Positions 17,756-25,157 of a DNA stretch of 64,000 nt are shown here, in pieces (position 1 is the stretch's first letter; every line of letters begins with the position of its first letter). The stretch comes from Candidatus Dormiibacterota bacterium (GTDB lineage: Bacteria; Chloroflexota; Dormibacteria; Dormibacterales; Dormibacteraceae), in the NCBI GenBank assembly GCA_003139695.1, contig PLJM01000008.1:26006-90005 (forward strand), in the 5' to 3' direction. The position numbers and the translations under genes are program-made. Below the pieces are notes generated by a model. The model was not told the DNA's origin. It did no database searches and was given only the letters and a program-made list of their open reading frames with translations.

Positions 17756-18227
17756 GCAGCTGCCACTCCTCAGCGACGTAGATTTCGCCCTTCGTCTGCT
17801 CGTCACAGCAGTACTCGCGATCGCCATCGGCCTGGAGCGTGAGTGGCGCGGCCATCCCGCCGGAATCAAGACCCTTGGACTGGTCGGAGTCGGGTCCTGC
17901 CTGTTCTCTGGGCTCGGCCTCGAGGTCTTTCATGCCTCGACAGACCCGACGCGAATCGCCGCTCAGGTCGTGACGGGCGTGGGATTTCTCGGCGCCGGCG
18001 CCATCCTCCGCCAGGGCAACGAGGTTCACGGCTTGACGACGGCGGCTTCGATCTGGGTGGTGGCCGCGATCGGGATGGCCGTCGGTTTTGGCTTCTACGT
18101 ACCGGCGGTGTTCACCACCCTCCTCATCCTGGCCATGCTCGTCCTGCTGCGGCCGGTCGAGATGCTCCTATTCCACAGGTACAAGAAGATTCAAGAGGCG
18201 GTCGAAGTAAAGATCGCCCCTCCGTGA
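17664..18227 (+). CDS. MgtC/SapB-family membrane protein
   Basis: The family core begins at FALRLLVTAVLAIAIGLERE and continues with TGVGFLGAGAILR and GLTTAASIWVVAAIG, the hallmark of the MgtC/SapB N-terminal membrane domain (four or five helices). The start is unclear. TTG 17664 would overlap the nuclease gene by 92 nt and add an unconserved tail. CTG 17760, just after that stop, would give a normal family N-terminus but is a rare start codon. The family is linked to magnesium limitation and acid tolerance; the role here is unknown. Confidence 0.85.
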   Translation: MSTASTCLTFLSSLRNRAARTNPAAGRVKAEQLPLLSDVDFALRLLVTAVLAIAIGLEREWRGHPAGIKTLGLVGVGSCLFSGLGLEVFHASTDPTRIAAQVVTGVGFLGAGAILRQGNEVHGLTTAASIWVVAAIGMAVGFGFYVPAVFTTLLILAMLVLLRPVEMLLFHRYKKIQEAVEVKIAPP

Positions 18228-18243
18228 CGAGACTCGGGATCTA

Positions 18244-19137
18244 GTGACCGCCCGCGGCGTCGCCATCGTCACGGACTCAACCGCCGACCTTCCACCTGCG
18301 CTCGCTACCGCCAGAGGTATCACGGTGGTGCCGCTGACGCTGCACCTGGATGGGCAAAGCCTTCTCGACGGAGTGGACATCACGGCGGCTGAGTTCTATC
18401 GCCGGCTTCCGCTGGCGACCACGCATCCCACCACGTCGCAGCCGTCACCCGGGCGCTTTGCGGAGACCTACAACGCGCTGCTCAAGAATCACGAGGCGAT
18501 CGTCTCGATCCACATCTCGGAGAAGCTCAGCGGCACCTTCGACTCGGCTCGTCAAGCGGCCGCGATGACTGACCCGAATCGTGTTCGTGTCATCGACTCG
18601 GGAGTCGCATCGATGTCACTTGGTCTCATCACCCTGGTCGCGTCAGCGCTCTCCGCACGAAGCGCTGATGCCGAGGCGATCGAAGCCAAGGTGTTCGCGA
18701 TGAAGCCGCACCTGCAGACGTACTTCTCGGTCGCGACGCTCGAGTTCCTGAGGCGCGGCGGACGCATTGGTCGCGCCAACGCACTCCTTGGTTCGGTGCT
18801 GCAGGTCAAGCCGGTGCTATGCATCCGCGATGGTTTGGTGACTCCGCTCGAGCGGGTGCGCACATTCGAGCGCGCGCTCACCCGGGTCGTCGAGCTGACG
18901 CGCGAGCTGGACCGAGGCAAGGGCGTCTGCATAATCGTCGGCCACGCCGACGCCGAGGCTGATGCGGAGCGTGTGGCTCGCGAGCTGAAGCCGATTGCCG
19001 ACACGCTGATGATCCAACCGCTGGGCCCAGTGGTCGGTGCGCACGCTGGACCAGGCGTGGTCGGCGTCGGCTGCTACTCAGCCGACCTCTTCCCGCTCGG
19101 CATCAAGACGGCGAGCGAGGCTCTGAGCAGCCGATAA
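18244..19137 (+). CDS. DegV-family fatty-acid-binding protein
   Basis: 297 residues from GTG 18244. The N-terminus VAIVTDSTADLPP is the DegV signature. TTSQPSPG and ISEKLSGTFDSA contribute to the lipid-binding pocket in this family, and the C-terminal domain has GPVVGAHAGPGVVGV. DegV/FakB proteins present fatty acids to a FakA kinase; no fakA is visible here. It starts 16 nt after the MgtC-like gene. Confidence 0.93.
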   Translation: MTARGVAIVTDSTADLPPALATARGITVVPLTLHLDGQSLLDGVDITAAEFYRRLPLATTHPTTSQPSPGRFAETYNALLKNHEAIVSIHISEKLSGTFDSARQAAAMTDPNRVRVIDSGVASMSLGLITLVASALSARSADAEAIEAKVFAMKPHLQTYFSVATLEFLRRGGRIGRANALLGSVLQVKPVLCIRDGLVTPLERVRTFERALTRVVELTRELDRGKGVCIIVGHADAEADAERVARELKPIADTLMIQPLGPVVGAHAGPGVVGVGCYSADLFPLGIKTASEALSSR

Positions 19138-19207
19138 CGATGTCGACATCAGCGCGAGCTGCTCGGGCCAGAACGCCGAAGTCATCGATCGTGGAGTTTC
19201 AGCTGGG

Positions 19208-20182
19208 TTAGCCGCGCCAGCGGACAGAGGTCGGCGTGACGAACTTCTTGACCCTTCCCTCGACGGCCAGCGCCTGCAGGTGCGCGAGACCTTCCTGGAG
19301 GGCAGCGCGCTTTTCGTAGGGGTTGTCCCGTAGGCCCCACAGCTCCAGCGCCACCGCCCACGCACTGCGCTCACCGTGGGACGCGATCGCGGCAATCTGC
19401 TCGAGGCGCCTCTTGTGATGGGCGAGCAGTGCGCTCACACGTTTTGACGCTTCGGTGAAGGGGCGCCCGTGCGCGGGCAGGATGAGCCGAGGCTCGTAGC
19501 CGGCCAGCCGCTTGAGACCGTCGAGGTACTCGTGCAGTGGATCAGGCGTGCTCTGAGGGTGCAGGCCGATATTGGGTGAGAGCTCGGGCAGCATGTGGTC
19601 GCCCGCGAGCAGCAGCTTGTCGCTCTCGTCGTATAGGCAGATGTGTCCTGGCGAATGTCCAGGTGTCCATTCCACCCTCAATCGGCGACGGCCAACCTCT
19701 AACGTTTCGGCTCCTTCGAGCTGGACCGCGGGAACAGCCGGTTTCACGATCTCGCTCAGCGCTCGCTGAGAGTTGCTCATCACCTGCGCTTCGTCTTCCG
19801 GGACTCCATTGACGAGCAGATAGGTGTGAACCTCGCTCACGAGGTGCTCCAGCTCGACGTATCTGGGGTATACGAGCGGCACCTCGAGGCGATGCAGGTA
19901 CAGGTCGGCGAGGCCCGGGCCCGCGAAGACGCCGGCGGCGCCGTAGTGGTCCGGATGGATGTGGGTGACCACCAGGCGGCGGATGCGCTTGGCACCCACG
20001 TGCCGAACCGCGGCGTGAATCGCGTCGACCGATTCGTCGGTGTTCATGCCGCAGTCCACGAGATCAGCCTCGTCGCCATCGGGAAAGAGGAAGACGTTGA
20101 CCAGGCCGTCCTCGAATGGGATCGGCAGGCGCAGCTCGAAGACGTCAGCCGCCACCTCGGTCAGAGCAAGCTCGGTCGCCAC
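19208..20182 (-). CDS. MBL-fold metallo-hydrolase
   Basis: About 324 residues from GTG 20182. A longer frame to 20281 would translate the palindromic repeat copy, so that part is rejected. The metal-binding motif THIHPDHYGA is present, with further ligands in GHSPGHICLY and AGDHML, and a C-terminal winged-helix-like tail (EKRAALQEGLAHLQALAVEGRV). The arrangement matches the LACTB2/glyoxalase-II-like group. Substrate unknown. It ends about 70 nt from the convergent degV gene. Confidence 0.9.
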   Translation of the reverse strand: MATELALTEVAADVFELRLPIPFEDGLVNVFLFPDGDEADLVDCGMNTDESVDAIHAAVRHVGAKRIRRLVVTHIHPDHYGAAGVFAGPGLADLYLHRLEVPLVYPRYVELEHLVSEVHTYLLVNGVPEDEAQVMSNSQRALSEIVKPAVPAVQLEGAETLEVGRRRLRVEWTPGHSPGHICLYDESDKLLLAGDHMLPELSPNIGLHPQSTPDPLHEYLDGLKRLAGYEPRLILPAHGRPFTEASKRVSALLAHHKRRLEQIAAIASHGERSAWAVALELWGLRDNPYEKRAALQEGLAHLQALAVEGRVKKFVTPTSVRWRG

Positions 20183-20207
20183 GACTCCGGCATTGTCGCA
20201 AGGTTGT

Positions 20208-20262
20208 CCTCCCCGCTTGCCGGGAAGGTGGCACGAAGGGCCGGAGGGGGCGCGCAATCTGG
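20208..20262 (+). repeat. Palindromic repeat copy upstream of the MBL gene
   Basis: Head cctccccgcttgccgggaa, a weaker central hairpin around cacgaagggcc, tail GAGGGGGCG. It lies between the MBL-fold gene and the divergent SCP2 gene. Confidence 0.75.
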
Positions 20263-20333
20263 CACGGCGCGCGGTTAGCATTCCTTTAGAGAGTCACCTC
20301 GCTTTTCCATCGTCCTTAGCTCAGGAGGAGCAA

Positions 20334-20675
20334 ATGTCTGAAGTCCAGTTGACACCCGACCAGATCGTCGAGGCGCTGCCGCGCTTCCTGGTACCGGAAA
20401 AGGCAGGCACGACCAAGGCGACCATCCAGTTCGACCTTTCCGGAGACAACGCCGGCAAATGGTGGGTCAAGATCCACGACGGCGTTGCCGAATCGGGCAA
20501 GGGCGATGCGCCTGAGAACGCGAACCTGACGTTGATCGCCGAGTCAGGCGACTTCGTGAAGATCATGACCGGCCAGATGGACGGCATGTCCGCCTTCATG
20601 TCCCGCAAGCTCCAGGTCAAGGGCGACATGGGCCTGGCAGTCAAGCTCCAGACCCTCTTCAAGAGACCTAGCTAG
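20334..20675 (+). CDS. SCP2 sterol-binding domain protein
   Basis: 113 residues, a single SCP2 lipid-binding domain: it begins with a helix, then strands WWVKIHDG and ANLTLIAESGDFVKIMTG, and ends with KLQVKGDMGLAVKLQTLF, the typical close of this domain. ATG 20334 follows a strong site AGGAGGAG at 20323-20330. These proteins bind lipids or acyl-CoA. Its TAG stop overlaps the convergent gene's stop in one CTAG. Confidence 0.92.
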   Translation: MSEVQLTPDQIVEALPRFLVPEKAGTTKATIQFDLSGDNAGKWWVKIHDGVAESGKGDAPENANLTLIAESGDFVKIMTGQMDGMSAFMSRKLQVKGDMGLAVKLQTLFKRPS

Positions 20676-21367
20676 ATCCACCTCTGACGGTCGGGTCGCC
20701 GCGGCGGTGGTGGCGGCGCGACTTCGCACTCAAATAACAGTGGCACGCGCAGCTCGTTGACCAGGAGGTCGGCCATCTCGCGGACGGACTCGCTCACCGC
20801 CGACTTGAGCGTTTCATCCGCAGCGGTGGACGACGGCCGCGCAGCATCGGGCACGACCGGACCCGTGCGGGCGAGCGATCTCCTACCGCCGGTTGCGAGC
20901 CTCGATTCGCTTCCGTCCCAGTTGAGGACGGTCAACAGGCTCGAACGCGCTCCGCGACTCGAGACCACAAATACCCTGTCCGAGCTACCGCGCCCTGAGG
21001 GCCACATCACACGCTTTAGAACTACCGAGCGCGCCGGCGACCATCTCGATCCCGCCCAGTAGCGGTCGCCAAACGTCGTGCCACGCTTTATCTCCCCAGC
21101 CTTCACGACCCACGCATGACTGCCCTGGTAGGCGAGCACAACCACGAAGATGACTGCAAACGACAGGGCGAAGACAGGGATGGCCGCCGCCACGGGAGAG
21201 TTCCCGATGAGCGCCAGCAGCCCTCCGATGATCGAAATCGCGACTGCGGGCGCGGCGCATCCAAGAAGCGAGCCACCCGGCCACGGCATCAAGAGCACCA
21301 GATGGCCGTCCGGATCACGACTCACCTTGTAGTGAGAAAGCAGGCGTCCCGGCGCGGCGTAGGCCAC
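20672..21367 (-). CDS. Membrane protein of unknown function
   Basis: 231 residues. Two hydrophobic segments (about 33-57 and 59-80) are followed by a soluble domain with alternating strands, then a helix and a Pro-rich C-terminus (PPPPPRRP). I recognise no family; the layout resembles small PH-like membrane-anchored proteins. It lies 8 nt downstream of the lipoprotein gene on the same strand, so the two may act at the membrane together. Confidence 0.7.
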   Translation of the reverse strand: MAYAAPGRLLSHYKVSRDPDGHLVLLMPWPGGSLLGCAAPAVAISIIGGLLALIGNSPVAAAIPVFALSFAVIFVVVLAYQGSHAWVVKAGEIKRGTTFGDRYWAGSRWSPARSVVLKRVMWPSGRGSSDRVFVVSSRGARSSLLTVLNWDGSESRLATGGRRSLARTGPVVPDAARPSSTAADETLKSAVSESVREMADLLVNELRVPLLFECEVAPPPPPRRPDRQRWI

Positions 21368-21375
21368 CTCTTAGA

Positions 21376-21969
21376 TCAGTAGAGAAATTTCCAGGTGCCC
21401 AGCCTGGTCGACATCGCCGACTCGAGGTCGAGGCCGTCCTTGTTAAACCGCAGCTCCATCACGACGACATGGTGCGGAGTCAAGGCGATGCGGCGGCCGT
21501 CCGCGAGCTGCTGTGCCTCGGTGGCATCGCCCCATTGGATCGGCTGGCCGGGTGCAGGCGCGGGCTTCAAATTAGCCTGCATCCAGCCGGTGAGGTCGGT
21601 GGCCCCGGCCCGGTCGTACGTCGAGATGACCATCAAACCGAAGAGGCCGGCGTTCGTTTGGCAGACCGGACGCGGCGATTCGCCGGCTATCGGCGTGCCC
21701 GGGACGCAGGGCACGTCGGTGATGCTGAGAAGGATGTCGAGGTGGGTCGGGCCCGCATCGACCGGGTTCGCCACTCGCTCCAGGTACTGCCAGGTCGCGG
21801 GGTAGCAAAAGCCCCAGCCTGCCTGGCCGTCCTCAAAACCGTGGTCTCCAGAGGTGCAATTGAGGTCGCTGCCGATCTGGGCGACTGTGGGAGCCGGGTG
21901 AGTTACCGGACCGAGCTGGCAACCGTTAAGCAGAACAAGCAGCGCGAAAACGAAGGTCAGTCTCTTCAT
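21376..21969 (-). CDS. Predicted lipoprotein
   Basis: 197 residues from ATG 21969; GTG 21981 is also possible. A short positively charged start, a hydrophobic stretch and lipobox LLNGC mark a lipoprotein signal peptide. The mature part has several cysteines and a WxxCYPATWQYLERV region seen in uncharacterised secreted proteins. No catalytic motif is recognised. It is divergent from the DksA-type gene with only 22 nt between starts. Confidence 0.75.
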   Translation of the reverse strand: MKRLTFVFALLVLLNGCQLGPVTHPAPTVAQIGSDLNCTSGDHGFEDGQAGWGFCYPATWQYLERVANPVDAGPTHLDILLSITDVPCVPGTPIAGESPRPVCQTNAGLFGLMVISTYDRAGATDLTGWMQANLKPAPAPGQPIQWGDATEAQQLADGRRIALTPHHVVVMELRFNKDGLDLESAMSTRLGTWKFLY

Positions 21970-21991
21970 GGCCGGGGACACAGGCGACTAA

Positions 21992-22279
21992 TTGTGCGCG
22001 ACCCGGGTGGATGGCCGGGTCATCACTGGGATTCCTGAAGAGGCCGATCTTGCGCAGGCGCTATCCGACCGCGCGACCTCTGACCTCCTCGTCCACCTTC
22101 TCGACGCGAACCGCCAGCAGGTGGAGCACGCGCTGGAGCGGGTCCGCGAGGGCGCGTACGGCACGTGTGAGAGCTGCGCCGGGAGGATCCCGGCGGAGCG
22201 CTTGAAGTACCAACCGGCAGCGACGCGGTGCGTCGAGTGCCAATCGCAGTGGGACCGCATGAATGAGAGAACGGCTTGA
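21992..22279 (+). CDS. DksA/TraR-type C4 zinc finger protein
   Basis: 95 residues from GTG 21992. A helical N-terminal half (LLDANRQQVEHALERVREG) is followed by the C4 zinc finger CESC..CVEC, with AYGTCESCAGRIPAERL as in DksA/TraR proteins. DksA-family proteins bind RNA polymerase; short members are common in Actinomycetota and Chloroflexota. The stop is directly followed by a hairpin (22279-22301) that may terminate transcription. Confidence 0.88.
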   Translation: MCATRVDGRVITGIPEEADLAQALSDRATSDLLVHLLDANRQQVEHALERVREGAYGTCESCAGRIPAERLKYQPAATRCVECQSQWDRMNERTA

Positions 22280-22282
22280 AGT

Positions 22283-22412
22283 CGCCAAACAGGCGACTTC
22301 AAGGCCCTCCCCGCTCGAGGGGAGGGACCGACCGCTTGCGAAGCAAGCGCTCGGGGGTGGGGGCGGCCAGCCATGCACGGGGTGTGGTCCGCCAAACAGG
22401 CGACTTCAAGGC
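22283..22412 (+). repeat. Palindromic repeat copy flanked by a 23-bp direct duplication
   Basis: The palindromic element (about 22306-22389) has head ctccccgctcgagggga, central hairpin CGCTTGC-gaa-GCAAGCG and a G-rich tail. The same 23 bases (beginning cgccaaacaggcgact) occur exactly at 22283-22305 and 22390-22412 on its two sides. The left copy is part of a 9-bp hairpin after the zinc finger gene; the right copy has lost the hairpin's 5' arm. This looks like an insertion with target duplication. Confidence 0.8.
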
Positions 22413-22422
22413 GGCGGCGCAG

Positions 22423-22617
22423 CTAGACCCGCTTAGGCCGCCTCATGAACCCGAAGTAGCCGAACACCAACCCGACCACGACCATCACGCTGCCGATCCA
22501 GAACCACTTGATATCCCCTGTCATCACACTGCCCGGGATCAAGCCCAGGCCCTGCCCGGCGAACACCGCGCCTATGAGCAGGACCAGCGCGCCAAAAACG
22601 CCAAGCCCAGTCCTCAT
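22423..22617 (-). CDS. Small two-helix membrane protein
   Basis: 64 residues from ATG 22617, which lies 2 nt after the aldehyde dehydrogenase stop. Two hydrophobic helices are separated by a short loop (IPGSVMTGDIKWFWIG), ending with RRPKRV. This is typical of small membrane proteins of unknown function. Probably co-transcribed with the dehydrogenase. Confidence 0.7.
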   Translation of the reverse strand: MRTGLGVFGALVLLIGAVFAGQGLGLIPGSVMTGDIKWFWIGSVMVVVGLVFGYFGFMRRPKRV

Positions 22618-22619
22618 CC

Positions 22620-24050
22620 CTAGACCCCTCCGTAAACGACGGACTTCTGCTCGGTGTACGAGTAGTAAGCCTCGAGGCCGTGCTCCTTGCCGAACCCCGA
22701 CTGCTTCACGCCCCCGAAGGGCAGCTCGTCGTGCGCGATCTGAAGCGCGTTGACCCACGTGTAGCCCGCTTCGAGCTCCTGCACAGCCCGGCGCGCATGC
22801 GCCATGTTGGCGGTCCAGATCGACGACCCGAGCCCAAAAGCCGAGTCGTTGGCCAGGCGCAGGGCCTCGTCAAGGTCCTTGATCCGCCGCACAGGCAGCG
22901 CGGGCCCAAAGACCTCCTCCTTCCAAACGCGCGCGTCGTCCGGCACGTCCAGGAGGATGGTCGGTTCGATGAACCAGCCTTTGTCATACTGCTCGCCCTT
23001 GGGCCGGCCCCCGCCAAAAAGCACCTTGGCCCCACGCGCGACCGCATCCTTGATCTGGGCCTCGACCTCGGCCCGCTGGGTCTCGCTGTGCATCGGTCCC
23101 ATGCGGCTGTCCTTGTCCAGGCCGTTGCCGGGCTTGAGCTTGGCAACACGGGCGACGAGCTTCTCGAGCAGCGCGTCGTACACGCCGTCCTGCACGTATA
23201 GGCGCTTGACCGCAAGGCAGGCCTGCCCGCAGTTGAAGTAGCGTCCGATAGAGATTCCTTTTACAGCAGCATCGAGGTCGGCATCGTCGAGCACGATGCA
23301 CGGGTCGCTGCCACCGAGCTCGAGGGTGATCTTCTTCAAGCCCTCCGCCGCCCGTGCCATCACCTTCTTGCCAGTGGGCGTCGAGCCGGTGAGCGCGATC
23401 TTCCGGATGAGCGGATGGTCGACCATGGCCTCGCCTATCGCGGTCCCCAGCACCACGTTGACGACTCCATCCGGCAGGCCGCCTTCGATGAGCGCCTCGA
23501 TGCAAGCAAGGGTCGAGAGTGGCGTGGTGCTCGCAGGCTTCAGGACCACGGTGTTGCCTGCGGCGATCGCGGGCGCAACCTTGTTCGCAGCCAGGGTCAG
23601 GGGAAAGTTCCAGGGCACGATCGCGCCACACACACCAATCGGCATGCGGATCACGAGCCCGTAGGTGGTGGTGTCGGGTAGCGAGACGTGCTGGCCGTGG
23701 ACTTTGTCCGCGAGATCGGCGAACCACGCGATGTTCTCGCCGAAGCGCTGCGCCTCGAGTCTCGACTCGAGCAGCGTCTTGCCCTGCTCCTTCGTGAGGA
23801 TCGGGGCGATCTCCTCCACCTTGCTCAGCATGTGATGCGCTGCCTTGTGAAGGATCTCGGCGCGCTTGGCTGGGGCGAGCTTGGACCAGGTGGCGAACGC
23901 CTTGGCGGCGGCTTGCGCCGCTTTGTCGACGTCGGCAGGACCGCCGGAGGGAACCACATCGACCACTTCGCCGGTCGCCGGATTGCGGACCTCGTATGTC
24001 TTGCCCGATATAGCCTTCGCCCGCTCGCCTTCGATGATCATGGTTGCCAT
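22620..24050 (-). CDS. NAD(P)-dependent aldehyde dehydrogenase
   Basis: 476 residues from ATG 24050; the open frame extends further upstream but without conserved sequence. Family motifs are PWNFPLTL, GSTPTGKKVM (cofactor loop), catalytic Glu in LELGGSDP and catalytic Cys in FNCGQACLA. It resembles succinate-semialdehyde and gamma-aminobutyraldehyde type enzymes; exact substrate unknown. It is divergent from the enoyl-CoA hydratase gene, with a 66-nt intergenic region. Confidence 0.93.
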   Translation of the reverse strand: MATMIIEGERAKAISGKTYEVRNPATGEVVDVVPSGGPADVDKAAQAAAKAFATWSKLAPAKRAEILHKAAHHMLSKVEEIAPILTKEQGKTLLESRLEAQRFGENIAWFADLADKVHGQHVSLPDTTTYGLVIRMPIGVCGAIVPWNFPLTLAANKVAPAIAAGNTVVLKPASTTPLSTLACIEALIEGGLPDGVVNVVLGTAIGEAMVDHPLIRKIALTGSTPTGKKVMARAAEGLKKITLELGGSDPCIVLDDADLDAAVKGISIGRYFNCGQACLAVKRLYVQDGVYDALLEKLVARVAKLKPGNGLDKDSRMGPMHSETQRAEVEAQIKDAVARGAKVLFGGGRPKGEQYDKGWFIEPTILLDVPDDARVWKEEVFGPALPVRRIKDLDEALRLANDSAFGLGSSIWTANMAHARRAVQELEAGYTWVNALQIAHDELPFGGVKQSGFGKEHGLEAYYSYTEQKSVVYGGV

Positions 24051-24116
24051 TAGGTGTCTACCCCTATACATCTGTAGGTTTCTTTCAGTACTTGGATAAT
24101 TATCCCGTCGCCGGGA

Positions 24117-24920
24117 GTGGGCCGTTTGGAGGAAGCTGACTTGGTGGGAGTGAATCTCGAGAAGGAAGGCAACGTCGGCATCCTCGTCCTCGACCGCCCG
24201 CCGGCGAACAGCTACGACTACAAGTTCCTCAGATCGCTGGCCGGAGCCATTGACGATGCACGCAACGACGGGGATATACGGGCCGTCTTGTTGACAAGCG
24301 CATCGGAGAAGTTCTTCTCGGCCGGCGCCGACGTGAGCGCCTTCGCGGCGGGCAGCGCTCGCTCTCGAATGATGACCGCGATCATGGCCCACGAGGCGTT
24401 TCGGAAGATGGAGAACACTCCGCTCATTTTCATCGCCGTCATCGCGGGCCACTGCCTTGGCGGCGGCTTCGAGATGGCGCTCGCGTGCGATCTGCGTTTC
24501 GCGGCCGAGGGCTCGTATCAGATTGGTCTACCGGAGGTGAACCTCGGCCTGTTTCCGGGCTCCGGAGGCACGCAGCGACTTCCACGACTCGTCGGGCTCT
24601 CCAAGGGGATCGACCTGATAGCCAATGCGACGACGTTGAAGCCGGCCGAAGCGAAGGAGCTGGGGCTCGTCGACAAGCTGTTTCCGGACGCGGCCGCGTG
24701 CCGGGCGGGCGCGATGGAATACGCGGAGAAGCTGGCGGCTGGACCGACGGTTGCGATCGGCCACGCGAAGGTGGCGATCACGCAAGGCTTCGGCGCGCCG
24801 CTCGACATGGGCCTGGCGATCGAACGTGAAGCGATAAGCAGAGTGTTCGTGTCACAAGACGCTGAGGAAGGCATCAAAGCCTTCACGGAAAAACGCAAGG
24901 CAGACTTCAAAGGAATTTGA
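24117..24920 (+). CDS. Enoyl-CoA hydratase/isomerase family protein
   Basis: 267 residues from GTG 24117. Crotonase-fold motifs: SASEKFFSAGADVSAF (first oxyanion-hole strand), GHCLGGGFEMALACDLR (second), and LPEVNLGLFPGSGGTQRL with the Glu residues used in hydration. A role in fatty acid or amino acid breakdown is likely. A palindromic repeat follows the stop. Confidence 0.93.
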   Translation: MGRLEEADLVGVNLEKEGNVGILVLDRPPANSYDYKFLRSLAGAIDDARNDGDIRAVLLTSASEKFFSAGADVSAFAAGSARSRMMTAIMAHEAFRKMENTPLIFIAVIAGHCLGGGFEMALACDLRFAAEGSYQIGLPEVNLGLFPGSGGTQRLPRLVGLSKGIDLIANATTLKPAEAKELGLVDKLFPDAAACRAGAMEYAEKLAAGPTVAIGHAKVAITQGFGAPLDMGLAIEREAISRVFVSQDAEEGIKAFTEKRKADFKGI

Positions 24921-24928
24921 TAGGGCGG

Positions 24929-24985
24929 TCCTCGCCGCTCGCCGGGGAGGTGGCGCGCGCAGCGCGCCAGAGGGGACGTTCTGGT
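24929..24985 (+). repeat. Palindromic repeat copy, right-most of the family
   Basis: Head cctcgccgctcgccgggga, perfect central hairpin GGCGCGC-gca-GCGCGCC, tail GAGGGGACGT. I see no further copy to the right in this window. Confidence 0.8.
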
Positions 24986-25039
24986 CTGCATGCACCGTGA
25001 TACCCTGACCGCCTGATTAAAGAGGGAGGTGACGTTCGA

Positions 25040-25099
25040 ATGGCAGACCTTGCAGTAACCGTTTTCAGGCCATCGGCCGCCTCCGGCGCTTTCGTCTAA
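25040..25099 (+). CDS. 19-residue leader peptide upstream of rsgA
   Basis: ATG 25040 follows a strong ribosome binding site (GGGAGGTG at 25024-25031) and opens a frame of 19 codons, MADLAVTVFRPSAASGAFV, ending TAA at 25097. The stop lies 4 nt before the first arm of a hairpin that can hide the rsgA ribosome binding site. This is the layout of translation-attenuation leaders. The peptide matches no leader I know, and expression is inferred. Confidence 0.5.
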   Translation: MADLAVTVFRPSAASGAFV

Positions 25100-25103
25100 A
25101 GCA

Positions 25104-25151
25104 CCTCCGGCAGGGCGGACCGATACCGCCCACCCGTTTTCCAACCGGAGG
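25104..25151 (+). promoter_or_regulatory. Hairpin sequestering the rsgA ribosome binding site
   Basis: CCTCCGG (25104-25110) is perfectly complementary to CCGGAGG (25145-25151), the ribosome binding site of rsgA. Between them sits an inner hairpin GGGCGG-accgata-CCGCCC (25113-25131). A second CCTCCGG copy lies inside the leader ORF (25080-25086) and could compete for the same site. Ribosomes stalled near the leader stop would keep the arm from pairing and expose the site. Inference from pairing only. Confidence 0.55.
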
Positions 25152-25157
25152 ATTGCG

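Noticed and set aside
20183..20281. Longer N-terminus for the MBL-fold protein
   Set aside because: The added residues are a translation of the palindromic repeat; GTG 20182 directly precedes the conserved part.
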